Source: Dyadobacter pollutisoli (lineage in GTDB: Bacteria; Bacteroidota; Bacteroidia; Cytophagales; Spirosomataceae). Taken from it: 64,000 nucleotides of DNA. The position numbers and the translations under genes were made by a program. The stretch covers positions 4,900,501 through 4,964,500 of the forward strand of contig NZ_CP112998.1 of the NCBI RefSeq assembly GCF_026625565.1, read 5' to 3'. The first letter of the stretch is position 1, and every line of letters starts with the position of its first letter. The notes under the pieces are model-generated. The model saw only the letters and a program-made list of their open reading frames with translations. It did not search any database and was not told where the DNA came from. Shown here piece by piece: positions 25,348 through 34,536 of the stretch.

Positions 25348-26094
25348 TCAATCGTTGACTTTTATTTTCTGATATCCTTTTGTGATGGCAGTGAATGGAT
25401 CACGGCCAAAGCTGGTCAGCTTCAAAACAGCGTCTTTTGCATTCAATTCTGTGATCAGCTCATTGGAAGGAAGCAGGTACATGTAGTCAAATGAGACTGG
25501 CAGGCTCACGGTACCTTCTACAAATTCAATTCCATAAAGCGCATAAACGCTAAATGGAGTTTTGGCAAGCCACAGTTTATCCTTGGTTTCAGAAGTAGCG
25601 TAGCTAAGGTCGTACTCGGCACTTTCCAACTCAAAATCCTGTCGTTTGTTTCCGGTTGGGACACAGTAAGTAATAAAATCCTCTTTTTGCTGTGTTTTCG
25701 TTTCAGCATCAGGCTTGAATTCCTTCACCAGTTCGGTAACCTTTATTTTCTTCCCTTTATCATCAACTCCGCAATAAATGTACTTGCCGTCGGGAAACCC
25801 TATAATAAAATCATACGTATTCCCTTTTGGACCAAAACTGCTTTCCTTCCTGAAACACATGGCACCGGTCACCGGATCCACGTGGATTTTCAATGTTCCT
25901 TTTGTCTTATCAGCCTTGTTTTCATAGTCAAAAACAAGAGAATGGCTGAAATAATACTGACCAATTGCAGGTTTCCATTGAACAGTACGTTGCTTGTCCA
26001 CAGCAATTTTTTTCACGCCTTGCGCGCCAGCCCAGGTTGCAGGAAGCAACATGGTAAGCACTATCACTAAATTCAGGTAACTTCTCATCTTCAT
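25348..26094 (-). CDS. Secreted protein of unknown function
   Basis: A 248-residue exported protein with a signal peptide (MKMRSYLNLVIVLTMLLPATWAGAQ). The mature part is rich in short beta-strands (GTLKIHVDPVTGAMCFRKESSFG, NTYDFIIGFPDGKYIYCGVDDKGK); I recognise no family. It contains two Cys only. It follows the OmpA-family gene by 52 bases on the same strand, and both are predicted to be envelope proteins, so co-expression is likely. Start is ATG 26094, with an ATG two codons later as alternative; the longer frame to 26253 overlaps the upstream gene and lacks a signal. Confidence 0.7.
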   Translation of the reverse strand: MKMRSYLNLVIVLTMLLPATWAGAQGVKKIAVDKQRTVQWKPAIGQYYFSHSLVFDYENKADKTKGTLKIHVDPVTGAMCFRKESSFGPKGNTYDFIIGFPDGKYIYCGVDDKGKKIKVTELVKEFKPDAETKTQQKEDFITYCVPTGNKRQDFELESAEYDLSYATSETKDKLWLAKTPFSVYALYGIEFVEGTVSLPVSFDYMYLLPSNELITELNAKDAVLKLTSFGRDPFTAITKGYQKIKVND

Positions 26095-26146
26095 CGGTTT
26101 TAATGGCCGCAATCTAGAAAGAGACACCTTAAAAACCATATTTGAA

Positions 26147-27520
26147 TTACATTTTAACAAATTCAACACGTCTGTTATTTGCCTTTCCTTCTGCCGTTGT
26201 ATTCGCCGACGCGGGCTCGCTTTCACCCTTTCCGTCTGTTTCCAATCTGGCACTTTCTATTCCAAAATCTCTCGCCAATGCTGCTTTAACCGCCTCTGAA
26301 CGCTTTTTGGATAAAGATAAATTGCCTGCATCCTCACCGTCAGAATCAGTATGACCAATGATTTTGACCTTAATACCTGCATTTTCAGTGAGTACATTCG
26401 CTATTTCTTTCAGCACACCAAAAGACTCGGGTTTGATTGTGGCTGAATTGACATCAAACAAAATACCCGTTGTCGAAAACTTCCCTTCGGTGATCAATTT
26501 GCTACGGGTATCGGGTGCACCTACAGCCAGTCTCAAATTACTGATAAAGTAACGGTCTGAGCCCTCGTAACCGTGAGTTGAAAAGCCAATGAAGTTATAC
26601 TTTCTCTCCGTATTAAACGCCCGGGGCAAATCCCAGACCTTGAAATCGTCCACATACAACCTGAATCGTGCTTTCTGCCTCCAAATGGACACTTTTACTA
26701 CATTATGTTCGGGTGTGTGAAATGCAGGAAAGCTCTTGTCATTTTTCATCAGCGACGCACCTGGTTCGTCTGTAAAAACATTAAAAAACGACATTCCTTC
26801 TGTTCCGCCTGCATTATAGGGATGAAGACCGATCTCCATTCCATTGGCCTTATCACCGTCGTACCATTTCCATTTTGTGAAATCTTTGGAAGCATTCGCA
26901 ACTTCGGCAATGATGGTTCTCAGAAATCCCGTGTAAAAACTGAATTCAGAAGTAGTTGCTAAATTGAATTCTAATGTAAAATTCTCCGGCAAACCACTTA
27001 CAAACTCCGGATAAAACACGCCTTCGGGGCCCAGCATCAACCATTTCCCTTCCGTTCCTTCGATACTCACCACCTCGCCAGCCGAATTGGTATTCCATTT
27101 CGCCGGAAAGTCTCCCACAGCATCTTGTGAAAAATCTTCGACCGCCACGATCTTTTCCCCGGGTATAAAATCGAATTTGCTGTAAGATTTCAACGTCGCT
27201 TTTTCTGGTTTGGCTGCAACCGTCTCATTTCCCGACGACGCTGCCTGGTCATTCTCCGACCCTGTTTTACCCGGTTCCTTTGTAGCTGTACCGTTATTTG
27301 CTTCGTCCTTTTTTTCTTTCTTTTTGAAAAGATTACCAATCCCCTGTTCAAGAGAATCAAAGCCTTTGTCAACCGCCTGATCCACCTTTCTGTTGGCCCT
27401 GTACTCTGCCTGCCTTTCCACTACCCTACCCGGATCATTGATACGAATCTGGGCAAATGTAATGACTGAAAAAGTCGTCAATAAAAATGTAATGCATACT
27501 TTTTTCTGTAAATTTTTCAT
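26147..27520 (-). CDS. OmpA-family protein with N-terminal lectin-like region
   Basis: A 457-residue exported protein. The order is signal peptide (ends TFAQ); a Lys/Glu-rich low-complexity stretch (about residues 60-110); a beta-rich middle domain resembling a concanavalin-type fold (FSQDAVGDFPAKWN, ENFTLEFNLATTSEF, VSIWRQKARFRLYVDDFKV); and a C-terminal OmpA/MotB domain that binds peptidoglycan (IKVKIIGHTDSDGEDAGN, LSKKRSEAVKAAL, NRRVEFVKM). This combination is common in Bacteroidota. It likely tethers a surface or periplasmic domain to the cell wall. A TAGATTTG promoter box lies 36 bases upstream. Confidence 0.88.
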   Translation of the reverse strand: MKNLQKKVCITFLLTTFSVITFAQIRINDPGRVVERQAEYRANRKVDQAVDKGFDSLEQGIGNLFKKKEKKDEANNGTATKEPGKTGSENDQAASSGNETVAAKPEKATLKSYSKFDFIPGEKIVAVEDFSQDAVGDFPAKWNTNSAGEVVSIEGTEGKWLMLGPEGVFYPEFVSGLPENFTLEFNLATTSEFSFYTGFLRTIIAEVANASKDFTKWKWYDGDKANGMEIGLHPYNAGGTEGMSFFNVFTDEPGASLMKNDKSFPAFHTPEHNVVKVSIWRQKARFRLYVDDFKVWDLPRAFNTERKYNFIGFSTHGYEGSDRYFISNLRLAVGAPDTRSKLITEGKFSTTGILFDVNSATIKPESFGVLKEIANVLTENAGIKVKIIGHTDSDGEDAGNLSLSKKRSEAVKAALARDFGIESARLETDGKGESEPASANTTAEGKANNRRVEFVKM

Positions 27521-27556
27521 ATCCGGTGTGTTTAATAGATGACCACATTGACGTCA

Positions 27557-27564
27557 CAAATCTA
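27557..27564 (-). promoter_or_regulatory. -7 promoter box of the OmpA-family gene
   Basis: TAGATTTG on the minus strand matches TAnnTTTG. A TTTT about 18 bases further upstream may act as a weak -33 element. Confidence 0.5.
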
Positions 27565-27673
27565 TATAATAAACTGACCAATAAAAGGTTAGAGCGCACC
27601 ACATGATGATGTGATATTAACGAAAATCATTTAACAGGAACATTGTAAATTGCAGCCCAATTGCAGCAATTCC

Positions 27674-28498
27674 ATGAATCCCCAATTCGAGCAAAAATCC
27701 ATTAACCTGCGGCCTGGAAGGCGTGTATATTTTTCATCTGATTACCACCTCGGCGTGCCTTCCCTGCCCAAGAGCCGGGAACGGGAAAAGTTGATCGTGC
27801 GCTGGCTGGAATCCATTCAGCACGACGCCCAAACCATTTTCCTGGTCGGCGATATTTTTGATTTCTGGTTTGAATACAAGAAGGCTGTACCCCGCGGTTT
27901 CGTACGGCTGTTGGGAAAACTGGCGGAACTATCGGACAAAGGAATTGAACTGATCATTTTCACAGGAAATCACGACATGTGGATGTCCGGCTACCTGACT
28001 GACGAAATTGGGGCGGCTATTTACCGAAATCCGGTGAATTTTACATTCAATACTAATGGGGGATCAAAAACAATTCTGATCGGTCACGGCGACGGCCTTG
28101 GTCCAGGCGACAATACTTACAAGTTTCTGAAAAAAGTCTTTGAAAATAAATTTTTCCAAACCATTTTCCGGATTGTCCACCCCGATGTGGGCATGTGGAT
28201 CGCAATGGAATGGTCGAAAAGAAGCAGGATTGCTAATGTCAATAAAGGCGAAGAGCGTTTTCTGGGAGAAGATAATGAATGGCTATTCCAGTATTGCCGC
28301 GAAATTGAGGCGCAGCAGCATCACGATTATTACATCTTTGGACACCGGCACCTGGTGCTGAATATGGAAGTCAACGCCAATTCCAGGTACATTAACCTCG
28401 GAGAATGGGTAAGTCAGCAGCATTATGCTGTGTTTGACGGAGAAACAGTACAATTATTGAAATTTGCCGCTATACAAGAGGATCAGCAAAACGGTTAG
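27674..28498 (+). CDS. lpxH: UDP-2,3-diacylglucosamine diphosphatase LpxH
   Basis: Fourth step of lipid A synthesis: hydrolyses UDP-2,3-diacyl-GlcN to lipid X. The calcineurin-like metallophosphatase motifs are all present: SDYHLG, VGDIFDFWFEY, TGNHDMWM, GHGDGLG and FGHRHLV. The 274-residue length is slightly long, as in Bacteroidota LpxH. I use ATG 27674 rather than the TTG at 27650. The stop codon overlaps that of the convergent gene by three bases (28495-28498). Other Lpx genes are at 56904-60201. Confidence 0.92.
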   Translation: MNPQFEQKSINLRPGRRVYFSSDYHLGVPSLPKSREREKLIVRWLESIQHDAQTIFLVGDIFDFWFEYKKAVPRGFVRLLGKLAELSDKGIELIIFTGNHDMWMSGYLTDEIGAAIYRNPVNFTFNTNGGSKTILIGHGDGLGPGDNTYKFLKKVFENKFFQTIFRIVHPDVGMWIAMEWSKRSRIANVNKGEERFLGEDNEWLFQYCREIEAQQHHDYYIFGHRHLVLNMEVNANSRYINLGEWVSQQHYAVFDGETVQLLKFAAIQEDQQNG

Positions 28499-29247
28499 TT
28501 ACCGCCGTTTTTCTTGGTATCGTTATCCACCGGCACAGGTGCTAAGAAGTCCTGCTTGGTGATGTTTTCCCGGGGAGCGGCATTCAGCTCTTTCCGCCAG
28601 TCCTTTTGTTTCAAATCACCATTTTTCACCGATTTGATAAACTTAGCCCATGCAAACGGGTTCAGGAATGGAAAGGTAGTAGCAAAACCTTTGTTTGCCG
28701 CGGACTCCCGGCCAAAAAGTAGCTGGTCCATGGAATACCGGTAATTCGTCTGTGCATTGTTGGGCACCTGCGCTGCCATTCTGTTGATATAGTCAGGATC
28801 GGTACTTTTTGCCAATGCGTCACGATCCGCCTGATCAGGCAATTTTAAAGCTAAGAATGCTCTCTTAAACTCTTCCTCGGTCGAATATGGATAAATGGTA
28901 ACACCGGAAAGAGTTACTACATCCTCCCTCAAAGCCACAATCGCAGAATAAATGTCCGCATTGTAGTTTCTTGGCACAATGTGATATTGCTTTTTAAACC
29001 CAACGTAGCTGAACACGATACTATCGCCGGGAAATACCGGGATCGTAAATGACCCATCGCCTTTCGCCAATGTTCCCCTACCTGCATTCACAATGAAAAT
29101 AGTGGCACCAGGGAGCCTCTCGGTCGTTTTCCCACCGACTACAACCCCGGAAAATATAATTGCCTTCTGTTCACCCTGAGCATATAAATCCCGGACACCC
29201 AATATTCCCGCAAGTGCTAAGAAAAAAATTAAAAAACTCCGTTTCAT
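28495..29247 (-). CDS. Secreted carboxypeptidase-regulatory-like domain protein
   Basis: A 250-residue exported protein. A signal peptide (MKRSFLIFFLALAGILG...YAQ) is followed by a CarboxypepD_reg-like beta-sandwich (IIFSGVVVGGKTTERLPGAT, GTLAKGDGSFTIPVFPGDSI, FSYVGFKKQYHIVP), the domain found at the N-terminus of SusC/TonB receptors but here standing alone, then about 120 residues of helical sequence of unknown role. Start at 29247 precedes the signal peptide. Such short single-domain proteins are widespread in Bacteroidota; the function is not known. Confidence 0.8.
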   Translation of the reverse strand: MKRSFLIFFLALAGILGVRDLYAQGEQKAIIFSGVVVGGKTTERLPGATIFIVNAGRGTLAKGDGSFTIPVFPGDSIVFSYVGFKKQYHIVPRNYNADIYSAIVALREDVVTLSGVTIYPYSTEEEFKRAFLALKLPDQADRDALAKSTDPDYINRMAAQVPNNAQTNYRYSMDQLLFGRESAANKGFATTFPFLNPFAWAKFIKSVKNGDLKQKDWRKELNAAPRENITKQDFLAPVPVDNDTKKNGGN

Positions 29248-29439
29248 TCGTTCCAGATTATGCTTCAAGACCCTTATCAATTTTCAATCCGGCCTGCGAA
29301 GATTAAGTTTAGCAAGATTATTAATACCTATTTACCTTTCAATACATTCATTGAGAGCAACATATAAAAATCTGTTCCCAAATTACAAACGACCCACGGA
29401 CCCGGGCATTGCCTGTACTTTACTATAAAGCTGTTTACG

Positions 29440-30273
29440 TCAGGAAAATAACTTTAAAAACGTAACTATAAATGGCGCCGACAGTAGCAACCCATCAAAA
29501 CGGTCCAAAAAACCACCGTGGCCAGGGATGCTGCTTCCAGAGTCTTTTATGGCAATACTGCGTTTAAATAAAGATTCAACGAGGTCGCCATAAGTTCCTA
29601 CCACCACAATGATCGCTCCGATGCAATACCATTTCCACGGTTCGAAGGTACGGAAATAATACCCCAGGGCAAACGCAATGACTGCTGCAAAAACCGCGCT
29701 ACCCATCGCTCCCTCCCAGGATTTCTTTGGTGAAATGCGTTCAAACAGCTTCCTTTTGCCAAATTTTGTCCCGGCAAAGTAACCGCCGATGTCCGAAGCC
29801 CACAGTAATAAAAGACTTCCGAGGACGATTTCATAATTATATTTCCCGCCACGCATCGCCATTACGATGATCAATGCAAATGGTAAGGCCACGTAGATAA
29901 TCCCCAAAAAAGTAAACCCGATATTGGTAAAAGGCTTCAGATCATTCTTCTTATACAGCTTGATGAAGAAGATCATGGACAGCAAAGGACTGATAATGAA
30001 ATAGTTTTCGAATGCCACGATCTCTTGTTCTATCAGATACGCAAGTAACATCATTACTGTGCCACAAAAGGTACCATAATATGTTAAAGGCTGGTTTCCG
30101 TCCAATCCGAGCAATTTATAAAACTCCAATTGGGTCAGCGAGCTGATCGCGCAGAAAAGCAGTAGAAATGTCCAGTCACTGTAAAGGATACAACTAATGA
30201 TGACGAATACTCCGGCAAGCCCGGTGATAGTCCGTTGCTGTAGGTTATTCAGATTGTTTAAGCGCTTCTTCAT
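29440..30273 (-). CDS. cdsA: Phosphatidate cytidylyltransferase CdsA
   Basis: Makes CDP-diacylglycerol from phosphatidate and CTP, the entry to phosphatidylethanolamine, phosphatidylserine and phosphatidylglycerol. 277 residues, about 7-8 membrane segments, and the family signature near the C-terminus: GDLVESLFKRSIAIKDSG followed by PGHGGFLDRFDGLL with the conserved metal-binding Asp residues. It overlaps the upstream DUF2007 gene by 29 bases, so the two are translationally coupled. Confidence 0.95.
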   Translation of the reverse strand: MKKRLNNLNNLQQRTITGLAGVFVIISCILYSDWTFLLLFCAISSLTQLEFYKLLGLDGNQPLTYYGTFCGTVMMLLAYLIEQEIVAFENYFIISPLLSMIFFIKLYKKNDLKPFTNIGFTFLGIIYVALPFALIIVMAMRGGKYNYEIVLGSLLLLWASDIGGYFAGTKFGKRKLFERISPKKSWEGAMGSAVFAAVIAFALGYYFRTFEPWKWYCIGAIIVVVGTYGDLVESLFKRSIAIKDSGSSIPGHGGFLDRFDGLLLSAPFIVTFLKLFS

Positions 30274-30466
30274 TAGTTAGTATTGTTTGGGCCTGAGACA
30301 GGTCGCTTGCGGGCACATGGACTTCACACATTCCAAAAATCGGGTAGCTGCTGTCCTGTTTATTCACAATTACAGCTGCAATTCCGTTTTGTTCCAATAT
30401 TTCCCGCGCTATTTCGGCGCGGATCATTTGCCCGCTCTGATACGCTTTGGCCCAATTCTCGTCCAT
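30245..30466 (-). CDS. DUF2007 small signal-transducer-like protein
   Basis: A 73-residue protein covering a single DUF2007 domain (putative prokaryotic signal-transducing protein): WAKAYQSGQMIRAEIAREIL, NGIAAVIVNKQDSSYP, and GMCEVHVPASDLSQAQTIL. The fold is a small ferredoxin-like domain related to PII-type folds. Function unproven. It is the gene before cdsA with a 29-base overlap and follows the CPBP protease gene by 28 bases. Confidence 0.88.
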   Translation of the reverse strand: MDENWAKAYQSGQMIRAEIAREILEQNGIAAVIVNKQDSSYPIFGMCEVHVPASDLSQAQTILTNEEALKQSE

Positions 30467-30494
30467 TCCTATTTTTCTTTGATTATTATTAAAA

Positions 30495-31460
30495 TTAATG
30501 TTCCGTCCTTACTTGCACTTTCCGTGTGGAGCCGGCCTGCCATATTGATCTCAAAATCCCAATTGTAAGGAATAATGATGATATAATCAGTATTCCCGGC
30601 AGTGTTTTCGTTTCTTCAATGTTGGTTTTCACGACACCAATGTTGTGGAGGTACATCATCACGAGGACAAATCCATTATTGACAAAATGTGCCAGCACCG
30701 AAACCCACAAATTACCTGTCCAATAATACAGGTACCCAAACAAGGCACCCAGCATCATTCTCGGAATAAAACCGTAGAATTGAAAATGTATCGCACTAAA
30801 AATAGCGGCCGATACCCAGATCGCCAGATGTATCTTGCCCCAATGCTGCGATAATTTGGTTTGAATGATCCCTCTGAAAAGAACCTCTTCACCCAATGCA
30901 GGCAGCAATGTAACCACAAATAACGCAATCAGTAGTTGTGAAAACTGTGTATAGCCAGTCAGAAACTCGGTCATAACCGACAGCTGGTCCTCTTTCTCCC
31001 GCATCCACATTTCAAGTCCCGACAACGCCTCAGGCAGTTTCATTGCGGCATTCCATTCAATGAATTTACTATTGACCGGGATAAATATCAGAACCAGAAA
31101 AATAGCTTCAATCCACACTCTCAGCGGCTGCTTTTGGTCCGAACTAAAATGACTTATGTTGCTTCTTTCGATGTAAAACCAGTATAGAAGCGAAGGTAAC
31201 AGGTACGAGAAGAAATGGACAGTCCCTTGGAGGATCATCAGTGCGTACCAGCCGTTCGGCACTTTGTCTGGGTCAGAAATGAGCAGGTTTAGCATACCTG
31301 AAACACTGTCGGCGTCGGAGGAAGTAAAAATCGCGAGGATCATTACAGCCAAAATATTACCCACAGCCATTCCAATGAGCACAAAGCCAATCAATACTAA
31401 TAAGCTGCCCCATGTGCCAGGTACTCGGGAATCCACCAGATTCGGGTTACTATTTTGCAT
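30495..31460 (-). CDS. CPBP family intramembrane glutamic protease
   Basis: A 321-residue polytopic protein of the CPBP/Abi (CAAX protease and bacteriocin-processing) family. Motif 1 is ALGEEVLFRGIIQTKL with the paired Glu and Arg; motif 2 is SAIHFQFYGFIPRMMLG; motif 3 is HFVNNG. About eight membrane segments. Bacterial members handle small peptides or act in self-immunity; the substrate is not readable here. I use ATG 31460; the longer frame starts inside the intergenic region. Confidence 0.9.
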   Translation of the reverse strand: MQNSNPNLVDSRVPGTWGSLLVLIGFVLIGMAVGNILAVMILAIFTSSDADSVSGMLNLLISDPDKVPNGWYALMILQGTVHFFSYLLPSLLYWFYIERSNISHFSSDQKQPLRVWIEAIFLVLIFIPVNSKFIEWNAAMKLPEALSGLEMWMREKEDQLSVMTEFLTGYTQFSQLLIALFVVTLLPALGEEVLFRGIIQTKLSQHWGKIHLAIWVSAAIFSAIHFQFYGFIPRMMLGALFGYLYYWTGNLWVSVLAHFVNNGFVLVMMYLHNIGVVKTNIEETKTLPGILIISSLFLTIGILRSIWQAGSTRKVQVRTEH

Positions 31461-31577
31461 AATTGGTGTAAATTTACAGTTTATTATCAATTTAAAAATA
31501 CGGAGTTAACAAGTAAAACATGACCGCCGGGGTTAAAACCTGCATTAAATTGACTTGAAAGCTTCTCTGCATTTGAA

Positions 31578-32567
31578 ATGGTTAAGATTGGAAATATAGA
31601 ACTGGGAGATTTTCCGTTGCTGCTGGCACCAATGGAAGACGTGAGCGATCCGCCTTTCCGCGCTGTTTGTAAAGAAAACGGTGCAGACCTGATGTATACC
31701 GAATTTGTTTCTTCCGAAGGATTGATCCGGGACGCAGCGAAAAGCGTCCAAAAACTGGATATTTTTGAATATGAAAGACCTGTCGGGATACAGCTCTTTG
31801 GAAGCGACGTGGAGACGATGGGTTCCTGCGCGGAGATCGCGTCACGCGTTAATCCCGACCTTATAGATATCAATTATGGCTGTCCTGTGAAAAATGTAGC
31901 TTGCCGTGGTGCAGGTGCCGCATTGTTGCAGGATGTCCCCAAAATGGTAAGGATGACGGAGGCGGTTATCAAATCCACCCACTTGCCGGTGACCGTTAAG
32001 ACACGTCTTGGCTGGGACGAGAGTACTAAAAACGTACAGGAAGTTGCGGAACGGTTGCAGGACATTGGCATTAAGGCGCTTTCTGTTCATGGCCGTACTC
32101 GTGTTCAGATGTACAAAGGTGATGCAGACTGGTCCCTGATCGCCAAAATCAAAGAAAATCCCAGGATCACCATTCCTATTTTTGGCAATGGCGATGTGGA
32201 CACACCGGAAAAAGCATTGGAATACAAAAACAGGTTTGGCGTGGACGGCATCATGATCGGCCGCGCCACGATCGGTAATCCGTGGATATTCAATGAGATC
32301 AAGCATTTTATGAAAACCGGCGAAAGGCTCGCGCCTCCTACCATGGAGCAGCGCGTGGATGTTTGCAGGAGGCACCTTGAATTCTCGATCCGCTGGAAAG
32401 GGCCGGTTGCCGGTGTTTTTGAAATGCGCAGACATTATACCAATTATTTCAAGGGGTTAGACCATTTCAAACCATACAGAATGCGATTGGTGGAAGCCAT
32501 GACATTTGAGGATTTGAATTTTATTCTTAAAGAAATCACCAACGATTATAGTGAAGCTGTATGCTAA
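31578..32567 (+). CDS. dusB: tRNA-dihydrouridine synthase DusB
   Basis: Reduces uridine to 5,6-dihydrouridine in the D-loop of tRNA (position 17) with FMN and NADPH. 329 residues, with TIM-barrel start LLLAPMEDVSDPPFRAVCKE, catalytic Cys in NYGCPVKNVACRGAG, and FMN-binding GNGDVDTPEKAL and GIMIGRATIGNPWIF. The last 7 bases overlap the start of the biotin carrier gene. Confidence 0.95.
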   Translation: MVKIGNIELGDFPLLLAPMEDVSDPPFRAVCKENGADLMYTEFVSSEGLIRDAAKSVQKLDIFEYERPVGIQLFGSDVETMGSCAEIASRVNPDLIDINYGCPVKNVACRGAGAALLQDVPKMVRMTEAVIKSTHLPVTVKTRLGWDESTKNVQEVAERLQDIGIKALSVHGRTRVQMYKGDADWSLIAKIKENPRITIPIFGNGDVDTPEKALEYKNRFGVDGIMIGRATIGNPWIFNEIKHFMKTGERLAPPTMEQRVDVCRRHLEFSIRWKGPVAGVFEMRRHYTNYFKGLDHFKPYRMRLVEAMTFEDLNFILKEITNDYSEAVC

Positions 32568-33091
32568 AAATAGCTGTTGCAGATTCTGCCGATTCTGTTG
32601 AAACTTCGGGAGCCAAAGACACTTTTGATATTCATCAGAAAAAAGAAGAATGGTTCATTGGCGAGGATCTGTTTGACGGCGATGTGGTAGCCATTGGTCA
32701 AAACCGGTTTCACATTATCTGGAAAAACAAATCCTATAATGTAGAAGTTATCGATCAGAATACCGCTGAAAAAACGGCCCACTTGCTCATTAATGGACAG
32801 CATTACCATACCAAATCGAAGGATCGCCTTGATCTTTTGCTGGAAGGAATGGGGCTACATAATAGTGCAACCCACAAGCTGAACAACATTAAAGCACCTA
32901 TGCCGGGATTGATCCAGTCGGTAGCCGTTTCGGAAGGCGACATGATCAATAAAGGGGATACATTACTTGTGCTCGTGGCCATGAAAATGGAAAACGTGAT
33001 CAAGTCGTCGGGAAGCGGTGTTGTGAAATCATTAAAGGTATCATCCGGTGAAATTGTTGAAAAAAATCAGGTATTGCTGGAGTTTCAATAA
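32561..33091 (+). CDS. Biotin carboxyl carrier protein-like
   Basis: A 176-residue protein whose last ~80 residues form a biotinyl domain: MPGLIQSVAVSEGDMINKGDTL, the biotin-attachment lysine in LVAMKMENVIKS, and VSSGEIVEKNQVLLEF. The N-terminal ~95 residues are typical of Bacteroidota carrier proteins of the propionyl/acetyl-CoA carboxylase type. It likely serves the carboxyltransferase encoded at 7679-9238. Biotin carboxylase is not in the window. It overlaps dusB by 7 bases. Confidence 0.9.
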   Translation: MLKIAVADSADSVETSGAKDTFDIHQKKEEWFIGEDLFDGDVVAIGQNRFHIIWKNKSYNVEVIDQNTAEKTAHLLINGQHYHTKSKDRLDLLLEGMGLHNSATHKLNNIKAPMPGLIQSVAVSEGDMINKGDTLLVLVAMKMENVIKSSGSGVVKSLKVSSGEIVEKNQVLLEFQ

Positions 33092-33154
33092 ATTACTTGT
33101 TAATCTGAGCTTCCTACGCTTATTTTTACGGTCGAAAACACCTACATCACCATC

Positions 33155-33874
33155 ATGCCGGAACCAAAATATAAACGTTTACTACTTAAACTGAGCGGAG
33201 AAGCGCTTAACGGAGGCGACAAAGGTCAGGTTATTGACTTTAACATCCTTGATAATTACGCCAGAGAAATCAAAAGAATTTCGGATGTAGGCGTTCAGAT
33301 TGCAATAGTTATTGGAGGAGGAAATATTTTCAGAGGCGCATCAGTTGAAAAATCCGGTATCGATCGCGTTCAAGGCGACCATATGGGAATGCTTGCTACT
33401 GTAATCAACGGTATGGCGATCCAGAGCTCCCTCGAAAAACACGGAATGAACACCCGATTGATGTCTGCCATTAAAATGGAGCAGGTTTGCGAACCATTGA
33501 TCCGTCGCAGGGCAATCCGTCATCTTGAAAAAGGACGTGTGGTTATTTTCGGTGCGGGAACTGGTAACCCTTATTTTACAACAGATACTACTGCCGGATT
33601 ACGGGCGATTGAATCAGAATCCGAGGTGGTTTTAAAAGGTACACGTGTCGACGGAGTTTATACGGCCGACCCTGAAAAAGACCCGCTGGCAGTAAAATAT
33701 TCTCAACTTACATTTGATGAAGCATTGTCCAAGAACCTTAAAATCATGGACCTTACCGCATTCACACTTTGCAAGGAAAATAATGTCCCGATTATCGTTT
33801 TCGATATGAATAAGGCGGGCAACCTTTATGATCTCGTAATGGGAGAAGAAGTGGGAACGCTGATATCGAATTAG
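33155..33874 (+). CDS. pyrH: UMP kinase PyrH
   Basis: Phosphorylates UMP to UDP. 239 residues with the family motifs: LLLKLSGEALNG (phosphate-binding), IVIGGGNIFRGAS, DHMGMLATVINGMAIQ, GAGTGNPYFTTDTTAGLRA and GTRVDGVYTADPEK. It is followed by frr after 28 bases, the common pyrH-frr order. Confidence 0.97.
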   Translation: MPEPKYKRLLLKLSGEALNGGDKGQVIDFNILDNYAREIKRISDVGVQIAIVIGGGNIFRGASVEKSGIDRVQGDHMGMLATVINGMAIQSSLEKHGMNTRLMSAIKMEQVCEPLIRRRAIRHLEKGRVVIFGAGTGNPYFTTDTTAGLRAIESESEVVLKGTRVDGVYTADPEKDPLAVKYSQLTFDEALSKNLKIMDLTAFTLCKENNVPIIVFDMNKAGNLYDLVMGEEVGTLISN

Positions 33875-33902
33875 TAGCAATACAATATCTTATTTTAAAA
33901 CA

Positions 33903-34463
33903 ATGGAAGAAATAGAATTATATCTGGAAGACGCCAAAGACACCATGGAAGGCGCAATCAAACACCTTATCATTGAATTAGGTAAAATCCGCGCCGGAAA
34001 AGCATCGCCGCAGATGCTGGAAGGTCTTCAGATCGATTACTACGGATCAATGACCCCTTTGCAAAATGTGGCTACAATTAACACGCCCGATGCAAGGACC
34101 ATTGCTGTCAAACCCTTTGAAAGAAAAATAATCAATGATATTGAAAAGGCGATCCGTAACGGCAATCTGGGCTTTTCGCCATCGAATGACGGTGAAATGA
34201 TCCGGATATCGGTTCCGCCACTGAATGAAGAACGCAGGAAAGAGCTGGCTAAACGTGCTAAAAACGAAATCGAAACGGCGAAGATCAACATTCGCAACAT
34301 TCGTCAGGATGCGAACAATTCGCTCCGTAAACTGACCAAGGAAGGTGTTGCAGAGGATTTGGTAAAAATAAGCGAAGATCGTGTTCAAAAATTGACCGAC
34401 GGCTTTATTTCGAAAGTAGAACAAATATATTCTGCCAAAGAAAAAGAGATTATGGAAGTTTAG
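33903..34463 (+). CDS. frr: Ribosome recycling factor
   Basis: Splits post-termination ribosomes together with EF-G. 186 residues, complete, with the three-helix bundle and domain 2: LGKIRAGKASPQMLEGLQIDYYG, the VKPFERKIINDIEKAIR segment and RIDYYG/PPLNEERRKEL. Last gene of the dusB-carrier-pyrH-frr run, ended by a strong hairpin. Confidence 0.97.
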   Translation: MEEIELYLEDAKDTMEGAIKHLIIELGKIRAGKASPQMLEGLQIDYYGSMTPLQNVATINTPDARTIAVKPFERKIINDIEKAIRNGNLGFSPSNDGEMIRISVPPLNEERRKELAKRAKNEIETAKINIRNIRQDANNSLRKLTKEGVAEDLVKISEDRVQKLTDGFISKVEQIYSAKEKEIMEV

Positions 34464-34479
34464 AATTTCCGGTTTTCTT

Positions 34480-34527
34480 ATAAATAGAACAGCCCGCAAA
34501 TTGAAATTTGCGGGCTGTTCTATTTAT
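34480..34527. terminator. Long bidirectional terminator hairpin
   Basis: A perfect 22-bp stem (34480-34501 with 34506-34527) with a four-base loop lies between convergent frr and the decarboxylase gene. The stem contains AGCCCGC/GCGGGCT in the core and A/T-rich ends that supply the T tracts on each side. Confidence 0.92.
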
Positions 34528-34536
34528 AAATCTCTA

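Noticed and set aside
31842..32435. 197-codon minus-strand ORF
   Set aside because: Antisense to dusB; no homology-like motif.
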